64,000 nt of DNA. Source: Parvularcula sp. Its GTDB lineage: Bacteria; Pseudomonadota; Alphaproteobacteria; Caulobacterales; Parvularculaceae. The stretch is taken from contig PAIP01000084.1 in NCBI GenBank assembly GCA_002704915.1, positions 1 through 64,000 of the forward strand, written 5' to 3'. This document shows positions 36,294 to 48,321 of this stretch, in pieces. The translations under genes and the position numbers were made by a program. Positions within the stretch are counted from its first letter, which is position 1. Each line of letters starts with the position of its first letter. Below the pieces are notes generated by a model. The model made no database searches, had not been told where the DNA came from, and worked only from the letters and a program-made list of their open reading frames with translations.

Positions 36294-37076
36294 ATGCCCA
36301 AACTGACCCCGTTTCAAAAGGATCTTCGTTTTGTCCGCCAGTTCGCGCGGGCTGTGACCTCGGACCAGTTTCTGGGCGATGAAATCGCAGCGGCCGCATT
36401 GCAGCGATTCGACTATTCCGCGGTGGAAGGGCTTCCCGACCGGGAGCGGCAAATCACTGTTTTCCGCGCGTTCTACGATGCCTGGCGCAGCGCCAGCGCG
36501 GAAGGCGGCGCGGCTTTTTCAAACCGGTCCGTCCTTGCCGCGCGCCCCTTCACAGCCGAACCGCCGCGTCAGCTCGTATTGCTGGTCGATGTGATCGGCC
36601 TAGAAATCGAAAAGGCTGCGGCGTTGATCGGCGTCGAGCCGTCGGAAGCCAAACGCCTTCTTTCAGAGGAAAGAAGACGCATAGCGGCGACGCAGGTGTC
36701 GGGCACGGCGCTTGTGATTGAAGACGAGCCGGTGATCGCGCTCGAAGTCGCCGCAACGCTGGAAACGATCGGCTTGAAGGTCCTCGCCACTGCGCGAACC
36801 GCCGACGACGCCATTCGCCTCGCCAATAAGCACAGACCCGATGTGGTGATGGCGGATTACGATCTCGGCGCCGGACGCACCGGGCTCGACGCCGTGCGCG
36901 AGATCACCTCGACGCTGCCGGTGATCGCGATTTTCCTCACCGCCTATCCAGACGACGTCTTGAGCGGCGACGATTACGAGCCGACATTCATTCTGACCAA
37001 ACCTTTTGACGAACGCGCCCTGCGCGCAGCGATCGTTCACGGCCTTTCATTGCCGCGGGCGGGAGTCATCACATAA
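36294..37076 (+). CDS. phyR: General stress anti-anti-sigma response regulator PhyR
   Basis: PhyR, when phosphorylated, binds NepR and frees the sigma factor EcfG. The 260-residue protein has an EcfG-like sigma domain at about 1-125 (region 2: FVRQFARAVT, RERQITVFRAFYDAW; region 4: RQLVLLVDVIGLEIEKAAALIGV) and a receiver domain at about 140-255 with ALVIEDEP, phospho-acceptor in MADYDLG and Lys in TKPFDE. Unusually, nepR and ecfG are not beside it. An EcfG promoter precedes it and a histidine kinase follows after 78 nt. Confidence 0.93.
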   Translation: MPKLTPFQKDLRFVRQFARAVTSDQFLGDEIAAAALQRFDYSAVEGLPDRERQITVFRAFYDAWRSASAEGGAAFSNRSVLAARPFTAEPPRQLVLLVDVIGLEIEKAAALIGVEPSEAKRLLSEERRRIAATQVSGTALVIEDEPVIALEVAATLETIGLKVLATARTADDAIRLANKHRPDVVMADYDLGAGRTGLDAVREITSTLPVIAIFLTAYPDDVLSGDDYEPTFILTKPFDERALRAAIVHGLSLPRAGVIT

Positions 37077-37154
37077 CTTGCCGCACAAGCGCATGATGAC
37101 CCTGTTTGTTTCATCCCGATTTCAGGCTCTCCGGCCCGTTGAAAGCCGACTGCC

Positions 37155-38534
37155 ATGACCCTGACACGGCGCCAGCGCAGCCTCATCGCCTTTGTCTCTA
37201 TAGGCATTGGGCTGCTTGCGCTTTTCGCCGCCGCAGCGGCGGCTTTCTTCGTAAACAAGGCCAATAACCGCGCCGATTCTCTCGTCATGCACACCATCAC
37301 TGTGATTACCGAAGCGCTGCAATATCAAACCGGCATTCAGGGCGCTGTGATCGGGGAACGCGCCTTCCTGATCACGCGGGACGAGCAATATCTGACCGAT
37401 TATGAAAATGCGCTGGCGAGCTATGAAGAAGCGCGCGAAAACATTCGCGAATTGACGCGGGACAATCCCGCGCAACAGCTCCGCCTCGACAATATCGATA
37501 TTCAGGCGCAACATATCACCGACTCCCTGAAGCGCGTCCTTAGCGGCTTCATGGCAGGGACCATTGAATCGCGGGAAAGCATCGTACGACAGAACAATGT
37601 GGATGCGCTGCTTGCCGACTTCAACGACATGATGTCCATGCTGATCCGCGAAGAACAGGCGCTGCTGCAAACCCGCCGGCAGGAACAACAGGCAGGCGAC
37701 AGGCTGGTCGGCCAGATTATTCTCGGCGCTCTTGCGATTATTTCCGGTCTCCTGATCTTGCAGCTTGCCATGCTCCGGGAGCAAAACCAGGTTCAGCGGG
37801 CGCGAAACACGGAGATCATGGCGCTCAATACAGAACTTGAACATCATGTCTCGGAGCGCACGAAAGAGCTGGAAGCCGCCAAGCGATCGCTCGAAGAAGA
37901 AAATCTGCGCGTCGAATCGCTTCTGCGCGATTTGCATCACCGCGTCGGCAACAGCCTTCAGCTTGTGGCGTCGTTCCTGAGCCTGCAATCCAACCAGGTG
38001 GAAGGCGAAGAGGCAAAATCAACCTTGCGCGCAGCGCGCGGGCGCGTTCTTTCCATCGCCGCCACGCAGCGCCGTCTTGCCATGAACACCAATCACGAAT
38101 TCGTAGCGGCGGGCCATTTCATCTCGCAGATCGTCGACGACCTGAAAGCGAATCTCAATTTCGAACAGAATATCGAGATCACGACGAATATAGGCGATTT
38201 CGACATTCCCTCACGCGATGCGGTCACCATTGGCGTCCTGATCTCGGAAATGGTCACCAACGCTGTCAAATACGCCTTTCAGGGCCGCGAGAAGGGGCTG
38301 ATCCACATCGCTTTTCATCGCGACCTGGAGAGCGAACGCTGCACGCTCATCGTCGAGGACGATGGCGTCGGTCTTTCCGCCGGCGCCGCCAACCCCCATG
38401 GAGGCCTGGGCGGGCGCATTATCGAAAGCCTGATCGCTGCTCTGGGCGGTGAAATCGAGCGCCTGGCAAGCGGTATCGGACAGGGGCCAGGGGCCCGTCT
38501 GGTGGTCACCTATCCTTACGCCAGCCCCGCCTAA
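37155..38534 (+). CDS. CHASE3 / HisKA_2 sensor histidine kinase, likely PhyR kinase
   Basis: A 459-residue membrane sensor: helix at about 11-32, periplasmic CHASE3 domain (about 40-170, with QGAVIGERAFLITRDEQYL), second helix at about 190-210, a coiled coil, then a HisKA_2 domain with the phospho-histidine in LHHRVGNSLQLVASFLSLQ and a HATPase domain (MVTNAVKYAF, EDDGVG). HisKA_2/HWE kinases are the usual partners of PhyR. Its place right after phyR makes it the probable PhyK. Confidence 0.9.
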   Translation: MTLTRRQRSLIAFVSIGIGLLALFAAAAAAFFVNKANNRADSLVMHTITVITEALQYQTGIQGAVIGERAFLITRDEQYLTDYENALASYEEARENIRELTRDNPAQQLRLDNIDIQAQHITDSLKRVLSGFMAGTIESRESIVRQNNVDALLADFNDMMSMLIREEQALLQTRRQEQQAGDRLVGQIILGALAIISGLLILQLAMLREQNQVQRARNTEIMALNTELEHHVSERTKELEAAKRSLEEENLRVESLLRDLHHRVGNSLQLVASFLSLQSNQVEGEEAKSTLRAARGRVLSIAATQRRLAMNTNHEFVAAGHFISQIVDDLKANLNFEQNIEITTNIGDFDIPSRDAVTIGVLISEMVTNAVKYAFQGREKGLIHIAFHRDLESERCTLIVEDDGVGLSAGAANPHGGLGGRIIESLIAALGGEIERLASGIGQGPGARLVVTYPYASPA

Positions 38535-38669
38535 AGCCCAAAAAATCCAAGCTTTTGCGCCCTTCCTCGCAGATTCAAGGCGGTTTGGCGCATTCGGCTC
38601 GCATTCCGGAGCGCTGCATGGCAGCATGGGTCGATAGGGCGTTGCGTTTATCCCCTAAGGAGCAGATCC

Positions 38670-39329
38670 ATGTTGCGAACTATTCTCATTTCCAGTCTCG
38701 CCGCCTGTGCGCTGACCACAGCCGCCGCCGCGGAAGAAACGCGTAGTTTTGAACTTGCCTCATTTGAACGCATCGATATTTCCGCCGGCATCAAGCTTGT
38801 TGCGACCGCGGGCCGAGAACAGTCCGTCGAGGTTCAGACCACCGAGGGCGATTTCAGCGATTTTGAGATCGAGGTGAAAAACGACGTTCTTTATCTTTCC
38901 AGGGAATGGAACCGCCTGCGTTGGCATCAGAAAAAAGCCGACTACAAAGTCATCCTGACAGCGCCGAATATCGAAGCGCTGGAAGCCTCTTCCGGATCTC
39001 ACTCGACCTTGGAAGACATCGACTCGCGTCGTTTTAATGCTGATTTATCGAGCGGTTCTTTCGCTGTCATTGCCGGCCGCAGCGACAACTGCACGGTCGA
39101 TATTTCCAGCGGCGCCAATCTCGACGCCCGCGACCTTATCTGCGGTTCGGCCAATATCGATGTGTCGAGCGGCGGTCATGGCGAAATCACGGTGACAAAG
39201 TCGCTGGTGGGCGATGCGTCAAGCGGCGGCCATGTGGCCGTGTACGGCTCGCCTGAGCGCGTGAATATCGACCGGTCTTCGGGCGGGCGCATTAAGATCA
39301 AATCATCCGTGACAGCGAACCGGGACTAG
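38670..39329 (+). CDS. DUF2807 (head GIN domain) secreted protein A
   Basis: A 219-residue exported protein with a signal peptide (about 1-20, ending AAA). The body is the DUF2807 beta-helix: FERIDISAGIKLVA at the start and then repeated turns of the form DISSG, DVSSG, DASSGG, DRSSGG about every 20 residues. Such proteins are thought to be periplasmic or outer-surface; no activity is known. It lies in tandem with a second DUF2807 gene. A good RBS (AAGGAG) precedes the ATG. Confidence 0.85.
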   Translation: MLRTILISSLAACALTTAAAAEETRSFELASFERIDISAGIKLVATAGREQSVEVQTTEGDFSDFEIEVKNDVLYLSREWNRLRWHQKKADYKVILTAPNIEALEASSGSHSTLEDIDSRRFNADLSSGSFAVIAGRSDNCTVDISSGANLDARDLICGSANIDVSSGGHGEITVTKSLVGDASSGGHVAVYGSPERVNIDRSSGGRIKIKSSVTANRD

Positions 39330-39389
39330 GCCTTGCTGCTGTTACGCTACAAGCGCGTGTCAAACGCCGTCAAAAAAGGAAGGGATATC

Positions 39390-40034
39390 ATGATGAAAGC
39401 ACTCACCATTGCGGCCGCCTTCGGCGCAGCGTCTTTAAGCGCCATGTCGCTCGCGCATGCGGACAGCCAGACATATGACTTTTCCGGCTTCACCGAAATC
39501 GACGCCTCCGCAGGCGTCGATGTGGAAGTCACCGTAGGCGGCGCCTATTCCGTACGCGCGGAAGGCGAGCCTGAAGCCCTCGAACGGTTGCGCATCGAAC
39601 GCGACGGAAGCGCGCTTGAGATTGGCCGCACGCGCAACAGCTCTTTCTTCTCGCCCGGCCGGAAATGGCGGGTGACAGTTTACGTCACAACACCGGAATT
39701 AAACGGCGTGGACGTTTCCAGCGGCGCCGACGTAAAAGCGGAGGGCATTGACGCCGGAGATTTCAGCGCCTCCGTTTCTTCGGGCGCCGACGCGGTATTG
39801 AGCGGCCGCTGCGGCACGATCAAGGCTGACGGCAGCAGCGGCGCCGATCTCGACGCCGAGAATCTCAGATGCGAGAACGCCGTCGCGGACGTCTCCTCCG
39901 GCGCCGACCTCATCCTCTACGCGTCAGAAAGCCTTGAAGCCGACGCTTCAAGCGGCGGCGACATCACCGTTTACGGTTCGCCGAAAAACACCAATATCGA
40001 CAAGTCGTCCGGCGGCGGCGTTTCAATCCGCTAG
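39390..40034 (+). CDS. DUF2807 (head GIN domain) secreted protein B
   Basis: A 214-residue exported protein (signal peptide to about residue 24, ending AHAD). It has the same beta-helix layout as its upstream neighbour, with FTEIDASAGVDVEV, then DVSSGAD, SVSSGAD, DGSSGAD, DVSSGAD, DASSGGD and DKSSGGG at near-regular spacing. The two genes look like an old duplication, with the final VYGSP block conserved in both. Start at the ATG at 39390 with AAGGAAGGG upstream; a second ATG follows directly. Confidence 0.85.
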   Translation: MMKALTIAAAFGAASLSAMSLAHADSQTYDFSGFTEIDASAGVDVEVTVGGAYSVRAEGEPEALERLRIERDGSALEIGRTRNSSFFSPGRKWRVTVYVTTPELNGVDVSSGADVKAEGIDAGDFSASVSSGADAVLSGRCGTIKADGSSGADLDAENLRCENAVADVSSGADLILYASESLEADASSGGDITVYGSPKNTNIDKSSGGGVSIR

Positions 40035-40040
40035 CAGGCT

Positions 40041-42701
<2,661 letters not shown>

Positions 42702-42777
42702 GGAGGGAGCCTGCCTCGTCTTGCCTGTTCTCTCACGCCGAAGTTTGGCCGGCGCTCACGGGATCGATATAGAAACT

Positions 42778-42883
42778 GCGCCGGCCCCCATGAAGGAGCC
42801 GGCGCGACATAGGTCTTAGAGCCGGGTTCGCCCGTTCGCAATATCGGGCCAGACAAGAAGGCAAAGCCCCTATGGGGCTTTGC
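42778..42883 (-). other. Two hairpins in the alaS leader / VOC gene terminator region
   Basis: GCGCCGGC (42778-42785) pairs with GCCGGCGC (42798-42805), and GCAAAGCCCC (42861-42870) pairs with GGGGCTTTGC (42874-42883). An outer pairing of GCCGGGTTCGC near 42831 with GCGAACCGGC near 42890 would enclose the second. The hairpin nearer 42883 may end VOC transcription, though no T tract follows. Confidence 0.45.
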
Positions 42884-42902
42884 GGGCCCCGCGAACCGGC
42901 GG

Positions 42903-43271
42903 TCAGGCGGAGGTCATGCAGAATGCGTTGAGCTTGTTGCCGTCGGGATCGCGGAAATAGCCGGCGTAAAAGCTGTCGCCACGGGGGCCTGCGGCGCCCT
43001 CGTCCTTGGCCCCAAGCTCCATCGCTTTCTTGTAGACCCGATCGACCATGTCCGGCTTGTCGCAGGCGAGCGCCACCATGGTTCCGTTCCCCACTGAGGC
43101 GGCATTGCCGTCATAGGGCTTGATGACGCCGAATCCCGCCGCGCCATTGCCCCAGGCGACAAAGGTTTCCGCCTCCATCTGGCGCTTGGCGCCAAATTCA
43201 GCGAGCAGCGCGTCATAGAATTTCGCCGCCTTCTCCAAATCATTCGTGCCGACCGTCACATAACCAATCAT
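42903..43271 (-). CDS. VOC family (glyoxalase-like) protein
   Basis: A 122-residue single VOC domain with two beta-alpha-beta-beta-beta modules: IGYVTVGTNDLEKAAKFYDALL at the start and YAGYFRDPDGNKLNAFC at the end, the usual VOC closing motif. Metal ligands of glyoxalase I are not all obvious. It probably acts on a small molecule; function unknown. It is transcribed in the same direction as alaS. Confidence 0.88.
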   Translation of the reverse strand: MIGYVTVGTNDLEKAAKFYDALLAEFGAKRQMEAETFVAWGNGAAGFGVIKPYDGNAASVGNGTMVALACDKPDMVDRVYKKAMELGAKDEGAAGPRGDSFYAGYFRDPDGNKLNAFCMTSA

Positions 43272-43385
43272 GTCTTTCTCCCGTTAAACCCCATTGAGAC
43301 GATAGAAATCGGATAGACCGCGCCTTTCGCCCGCACCCTACCGGCGACAGGCGAAAGAGAGTTTTGCGGCTGCTAGCCGAACGCG

Positions 43386-43407
43386 GCGCGCAATCTTATT
43401 TGCGCGC
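43386..43407 (-). terminator. Possible recA terminator hairpin
   Basis: A perfect 8-bp stem, GCGCGCAA / TTGCGCGC with loop TCTTAT, begins 12 nt after the recA stop. There is no T tract, so it may only stabilise the 3' end. Confidence 0.4.
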
Positions 43408-43418
43408 TTGTTTCCGCC

Positions 43419-44501
43419 TTACGCTTCGGCGGCGATGCCGTCATCATCCTCGACATTTTCGCCGGTGAGCATTTCTTCAGCGACGAGGCCCGCATTGGCG
43501 CGGATCGCGGTTTCGATTTCCCCGGCCATGTCGGGATTGTCGCGCAGGAACTGCTTGGCGTTTTCACGGCCCTGGCCGATGCGTTCGGAATTATAGGAGA
43601 ACCATGAGCCCGATTTTTCGACCACATTGGCCTTGACGCCGAGATCGATGAGCTCGCCCATTTTCGAAACGCCCTCGCCATACATGATGTCGAATTCCAC
43701 CTGTTTGAAAGGCGGCGCGACTTTGTTTTTCACGACCTTGACGCGGGTCTGGTTGCCGACCACCTCGTCGCGGTTCTTGATGGCGCCGATGCGGCGGATA
43801 TCGAGACGCACGGAGGAATAGAATTTCAGCGCGTTGCCGCCCGTGGTCGTCTCCGGCGAACCGAACATCACACCGATTTTCATGCGAATCTGGTTGATGA
43901 AAATCACCAGCGTGTTGGATTTGGAGATAGAGCCGGTGAGCTTGCGCAAGGCCTGGCTCATCAGGCGCGCCTGAAGGCCGGGAAGCGAGTCGCCCATTTC
44001 GCCTTCGAGTTCAGCGCGGGGCGTCAGCGCCGCGACAGAGTCGATGACAAGCACGTCGATGGCGCCGGAGCGCACCAGCGTGTCGGCGATTTCAAGGGCC
44101 TGCTCGCCGGTGTCCGGCTGGGAGATCAACAGCTCGTCGAGATTGACGCCAAGCTTTTGCGCATAGACCGGATCGAGCGCGTGCTCGGCGTCGACAAAGG
44201 CGGCGGTGCCGCCCTTTTTCTGGGCTTCCGCCGCCACATGCAGCGCAAGCGTCGTCTTGCCCGAGCTTTCCGGCCCGTAAATTTCCACGATGCGGCCCTT
44301 GGGCAGACCGCCAATCCCCAGGGCGATGTCGAGACCCAGCGAGCCCGTGGAGATCGATTCGATATCCACCACCTCGCGGTCGCCGAGGCGCATGAGCGAG
44401 CCCTTGCCGAACGCCTTGTCGATCTGGGAGATCGCCGATTCCAGCGCCTTGGATTTATCCATGTTGTCCGCCTCTACTAACCGCAATGCGCCTTTCGCCA
44501 T
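43419..44501 (-). CDS. recA: Recombinase RecA
   Basis: RecA catalyses strand exchange and triggers LexA self-cleavage. The product is 360 residues with Walker [10 protein letters not shown] near 80, [21 protein letters not shown], the L2 region [28 protein letters not shown], and the acidic C-terminal tail. I chose the ATG at 44501 ([10 protein letters not shown]) with GGAGGCGGAG upstream, because alphaproteobacterial RecA has about 20 residues before the DKSKALE helix. A near-consensus LexA box lies 51 nt upstream. Confidence 0.97.
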   Translation of the reverse strand: MAKGALRLVEADNMDKSKALESAISQIDKAFGKGSLMRLGDREVVDIESISTGSLGLDIALGIGGLPKGRIVEIYGPESSGKTTLALHVAAEAQKKGGTAAFVDAEHALDPVYAQKLGVNLDELLISQPDTGEQALEIADTLVRSGAIDVLVIDSVAALTPRAELEGEMGDSLPGLQARLMSQALRKLTGSISKSNTLVIFINQIRMKIGVMFGSPETTTGGNALKFYSSVRLDIRRIGAIKNRDEVVGNQTRVKVVKNKVAPPFKQVEFDIMYGEGVSKMGELIDLGVKANVVEKSGSWFSYNSERIGQGRENAKQFLRDNPDMAGEIETAIRANAGLVAEEMLTGENVEDDDGIAAEA

Positions 44502-44551
44502 CTCCGCCTCCGTTGCCTGACAAGGGCCGCCCCTGTCAACGAGAAGCGTTT

Positions 44552-44566
44552 GTACGCTATTTGTTC
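44552..44566 (-). promoter_or_regulatory. LexA box of recA
   Basis: On the minus strand GAACAAATAGCGTAC is GAAC-N7-GTAC, one base from GAAC-N7-GAAC. Its place before recA, a universal SOS gene, makes it the expected LexA site. TATAAA about 17 nt further upstream is a candidate -10. Confidence 0.65.
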
Positions 44567-44716
44567 TCATTTGGCAAGGAGATTTATAGCATTGTTTTCA
44601 TTGGGAAATTTATGGCGCGTTCTAATTTTGTCCAAAATTTCAGGCCCCGAGATTATCTTTGACAAACCAGGGATTCTGATTGATGACGATTCGCCGTGCC
44701 CTATCAGAAAATAGCC

Positions 44717-44877
44717 TTACCTGGCCTTTTTCTTCTTCTTCGGTTCCGGCTTTTCGGTGCGATCTTCCGAATTACCTGTTCAAAGGCGGGTTCAGAGTCG
44801 TCGCATTCCAGCTCTCGCGCTTTTTCTCGAAAGCGTTCGATCTGGGGTTTTTTCTTTTCCTTCGCGTCGCTAATAGT
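44717..44877 (-). pseudogene. Decayed small alphaproteobacterial protein (ERFREKARELECD type)
   Basis: Minus-strand translation gives SDAKEKKKPQIERFREKA, then RELECDDSEPAFEQV, which resembles a small conserved protein common in alphaproteobacteria that ends in a Lys-rich tail. Here no ATG, GTG or TTG is in frame: an ATT stands where the start is expected and a TGA lies two codons upstream. The Lys-rich end KPEPKKKKKAR followed by TAA is in another frame, so a one-base shift lies near RKIA. It borders the AT-rich patch, whose insertion may have removed the 5' end. The family call is from memory. Confidence 0.5.
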
Positions 44878-44955
44878 TCACAATCCAAAAAACAACATAA
44901 AAAAACCAATAAACTCAATAAGTTACCACGCCCTTCCGCGAACGACTTACATAAA

Positions 44956-46404
44956 CTAGTACCAGTATGGGAGGTACCTAGCGTTACGATTTCCTTGATC
45001 CTCTGAGAGAGGTTTTATCAAATCAACAGCGCACGCTTCTTTGATGACCTCTGACACTTGCGAATACTGCTTTTGAGACAGTCTAAATCGTTGCCTTAAA
45101 GACGCGTTGCTCATGAAGTCATTTTTTTCAGCACGCAAGCAAGCATGAAAGTAGCACGCCCTTAAGCGCTCTTCTTTAGTCATTTGAGCAAAGGGGCGAG
45201 GTCCAAAAATGGTAACAACGGTGCAATCAGACACCTGTTGAATTAGTGGTGGTGGAAGTCCGGCCAATTCAATTTCTGTGAATGCCCGGTCAATGCCGCT
45301 GCCCCTTTCTTCGCACACACCTAACCGACGCATTAGGTCTGCGAGATTATTATTTCGGGTTCTTGAGGGCGCATCAATAAAGCGGTCTGGATCAACTAGG
45401 GGCTTGCCTGGGTTGGTAATGACGATGCGGTCCCCAAAAATTTCAACGGTAGGCCCAAAGCCCAAGATTGTGAAATCTTGGTGAATAATAGCGTTTGCCA
45501 AAATTTCACGGATGGCAACTCGCGGAAAATCGTAAGTGGTTTGGCGAAGGCCATGGCGCATTTCTTCACGATGTGGGGTACGGCTCATTATGGAATTGAG
45601 CGCACGCTCAAACGCAACAAAATACCCAAATACTCCGTTTATCTCTTCTTCGGCTTCTAGCTTTGTGTTGCCTTTGTATCTTATGAGACGAATGCCCTTA
45701 CGCTCTAAGCCCGCCCACTCGGTAAAATCGCGAGCAGCAGTTAGAACAAGGAGATTAGTTACATCGTAGCCGCCTTCGCTATGCGGGTGTATTAGCTTTT
45801 CTTGTTCCAGATAACTGATAGAGCCGTCTTTTGAACGACCTTCAACAAGCTGTCTAACAACGTCTTCAACAAAAAAGTGTTCAAAAACATCACTTTTGCT
45901 GTAGCCAGTGGCAGCAAAAGTATCCTCGAAAGAGAACCTATTCACAGCTTGCCATATTGCTGCTTCTCTTTGTGGATGTTTTGACAAGGGGTGAAGCGAT
46001 TCATCAATGCGGATGAAGGCTTCATCTTTGAAGCGAACTGGGTGCTAATACGCGGGGTCGATCCGCAAAATCTCAACAAACTTGCCATCTACCTCATGAC
46101 GGCAATGCTCAATATTTAGCGATGGTGAGAGCATTTTATTTAGCCAATGTAAAAAACTCTCACCCCCCACTTTTTCGGAGGCTAGATCGACTTTCGTTCC
46201 CACCAAGTTATGGGTGCCATCTTCTATGCCGAATACTAAGAATCCGTGCGCCTCTCCATTATAAATGGCGGAATTGGCTAGCGCGGAAACGTATTTCCCA
46301 ACCGAGTCAGATTTTGAGTTGTTGACTTTAAATTCGGCCCACTCGGTTTCTTTAGGCAGGGCTCGCAACCATTCAATCAAGTTTTCGGGCTTTTTTATTG
46401 TCAT
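44956..46404 (-). pseudogene. AlbA_2 (Schlafen-like) / HATPase_c_4 protein interrupted by one TAG
   Basis: Two open segments in the same frame, 46045-46404 and 44956-45987, are joined by sequence with a single in-frame TAG at 46047-46045. Residues 1-119 are an AlbA_2 domain (TEWAEFKVN, VSALANSA, GFLVFGIEDGT). After the TAG the frame reads HPVRFKDEAFIRI, the usual continuation of this family, and then a HATPase_c_4 region (REILANAIIHQDF, ERGSGIDRAF). Full length would be about 481 residues, normal for the family. One CAG-to-TAG change explains it. Base composition is clearly AT-richer than flanking genes, indicating transfer. Reinitiation could still make the C-terminal part. Confidence 0.85.
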
Positions 46405-46439
46405 CTATGCGCCAGCGAAGAAAATGGGCCGCCTTCTGT

Positions 46440-46655
46440 CTAAGCGTAACGGGCTTCGTTAGCCCTTTGATACGTCAGCCGCTTGCCGACGATAGAAGCG
46501 ACAGCGGCTTCCGTCCGTTCCACATCATTTACGCCTTTAGCGACGCGGTTGGAATACCGGAAATCAAACTCCGCCATATAGCGGTGAAGATGTTGCGATG
46601 AGCAGTGTTGATAAACGCCGCGGATCCCACGTTTGAAGACGGAGAAAAAGCCCTC
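46440..46655 (-). pseudogene. IS1595-family transposase, C-terminal remnant
   Basis: About 70 residues match the end of IS1595-family DDE transposases: EGFFSVFKRGIRGVYQHC, then HLHRYMAEFDFRYSNRVA and VGKRLTYQ. The zinc-finger and DDE core upstream are gone; the frame before Glu33 has no resemblance. I found no terminal inverted repeats. It marks past insertion activity in the patch between recA and tRNA-Lys. Confidence 0.85.
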
Positions 46656-46943
46656 ATAGCCTACCCAGCGAGCTTCTGGATGGGCTAGCGTCACCCCCCC
46701 GATCGATAACAGCACGGAGATCGCAGTAAGAAATGAAACCTTCGGCGGCATATATTTCCCTTGCGCAGTCCAACCTTAAAGCCAGCACTCGATTCGAGGA
46801 AACGGGTTGAGTAAAAAACGTGTACTCATCGCGTCGCCACATTCCCGGAAACATACGCACGAGAAGAAGTGTGGCAGGAATTTCCTTAGCTTAACGTATC
46901 TTTTGTAAGGGGATAATTTCGCAGTTGATTTTGTTAGCTAATT

Positions 46944-47019
46944 TGGTGAGCCCTGATGGATTCGAACCATCGACCTACTGATTAAAAGTCAGTTGCTCTA
47001 CCAGCTGAGCTAAGGGCCC
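46944..47019 (-). tRNA. tRNA-Lys (TTT)
   Basis: A 76-nt cloverleaf with encoded CCA. Acceptor GGGCCCT pairs with AGGGCTC (one G-U), anticodon loop CTTTTAA gives TTT, and the T loop is GGTTCGAATCC. Its 3' end faces the AT-rich patch at 44.6-46.9 kb, the usual side for island integration. Confidence 0.97.
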
Positions 47020-47068
47020 ACGAGACGGCGACGGGATACGCGAATGCTGGCGATGTGCGAAGCCCGGC

Positions 47069-47102
47069 AATAAAAAGCCGCCCACGTTTCCCGTGAAGCG
47101 GC
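47069..47102 (-). terminator. Rho-independent terminator of tgt
   Basis: On the minus strand GCCGC-TT-CACG, loop, CGTG-G-GCGGC is followed by TTTTTATT, about 90 nt after the tgt stop. Confidence 0.75.
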
Positions 47103-47193
47103 AATCCGCCTTAAGAGGCGCGGAACATAGTTGCGGCCCCTCGTCCGGTCAACCGATTCGGGCGGGGATTTTCGCCGATTTTCACTCAGGTTT

Positions 47194-48321
47194 TCAAACG
47201 ACGGTTTCGCCGCTTTCGGCCCGGAATCGGGCGACGAACTCGGCGAAGCGCCCTTCCGCGATGGCGCTACGCATGCCGCCCATAAGCTCCTGATAATAAT
47301 GAAGATTGTGCCAGGTCAGCAGCATGGGCCCGAGATATTCCCCGGCGCGGAAGAGGTGATGGAGATAGGCCTTCGAGTAATCGCGGCTCGCGGGACATGC
47401 GCTTTCGGGATCGAGCGGCGCCGGGTCGTCGGCGAAGGCCGCGTTCTTGATGTTGATCGCCCCCGCCTTTGTCCACGCCTGACCGTGGCGGCCGGAGCGC
47501 GTCGGCGCGACGCAGTCGAACATGTCGACCCCGCGGGCGACGGCGCCGACAATGTCCGCGGGCTTGCCGACGCCCATCAGGTAACGGGGTTTCGCCTTAT
47601 CCATATGGGGCGTCGTGAATTCGAGGACGCGGAACATCTCCTCGCGCCCCTCCCCCACCGCAAGCCCGCCGATGGAGTAGCCCGGAAAGCCGATCTCCAT
47701 CAGCTTGTCGAGGCTCTCGCGCCGGAGGTCCTCGTAATTGGCGCCCTGCACGATGCCGAACAGCGCCTGACCCGGTTTGGACTTTTCCTCAAAAGCGCGC
47801 TTCGAGCGTTTCGCCCAGCGCACCGAAAGCAGCATCGACTCGCGCGCTTTATCATGTTCGATGGGGATGGCCGGGCATTCGTCGAGCTGCATCTGGATGT
47901 CGGAACCGAGGAGGCATTGTATTTCAATGGAGCGTTCCGGCGTCAGCATGTGTTTCGAGCCGTCGATATGCGACTGGAACGAGACGCCCTCCTCCGTCAG
48001 CTTGCGGAGTTTCGACAGCGACATCACCTGAAAGCCGCCGCTATCGGTCAGGATCGGATGCGGCCAGTTCATGAATTTATGGAGACCGCCAAGCGCCGAC
48101 ACTCGCTCGGCGCTAGGCCGCAGCATCAGGTGATAGGTGTTGCCTAGGACAATATCCGCGCCGGTTTGGCGCACATGATCCGCCAGCATCGCTTTCACTG
48201 TCCCCGCCGTGCCTACGGGCATGAAGGCCGGCGTCCTGATCTCGCCGCGCGGGGTCGAAATCAAACCGGTACGCGCGGGGCCGTCCGTGGCCTTCAGCGA
48301 AAACGAAAACTCGGCGGTCAA
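47194..48321 (-). CDS. tgt: tRNA-guanine transglycosylase Tgt
   Basis: Tgt exchanges guanine 34 for preQ1 in tRNAs with GUN anticodons. The 375-residue product has the active-site DSGGFQ near 93-98, the substrate loop GGLAVGEG and the nucleophile region [17 protein letters not shown]. The structural zinc site normally reads CxCxxC before YLHHL. Here it reads SACPAS: only the middle Cys is present and two are Ser. The rest is standard. tgt overlaps csaA by 4 nt; queA and queF follow upstream in the same direction. Confidence 0.95.
   Translation of the reverse strand: MTAEFSFSLKATDGPARTGLISTPRGEIRTPAFMPVGTAGTVKAMLADHVRQTGADIVLGNTYHLMLRPSAERVSALGGLHKFMNWPHPILTDSGGFQVMSLSKLRKLTEEGVSFQSHIDGSKHMLTPERSIEIQCLLGSDIQMQLDECPAIPIEHDKARESMLLSVRWAKRSKRAFEEKSKPGQALFGIVQGANYEDLRRESLDKLMEIGFPGYSIGGLAVGEGREEMFRVLEFTTPHMDKAKPRYLMGVGKPADIVGAVARGVDMFDCVAPTRSGRHGQAWTKAGAINIKNAAFADDPAPLDPESACPASRDYSKAYLHHLFRAGEYLGPMLLTWHNLHYYQELMGGMRSAIAEGRFAEFVARFRAESGETVV

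Noticed and set aside
44680-45006. Plus-strand frame of 108 codons next to recA
   Set aside because: It is antisense to the decayed ERFREKARELECD-type gene; Phe/Ser-rich product without RBS.
46045-46047. Programmed amber recoding (pyrrolysine-like) in the AlbA_2 gene
   Set aside because: No pyl genes, no downstream structure and no reason for recoding in this family; a simple nonsense mutation is enough.
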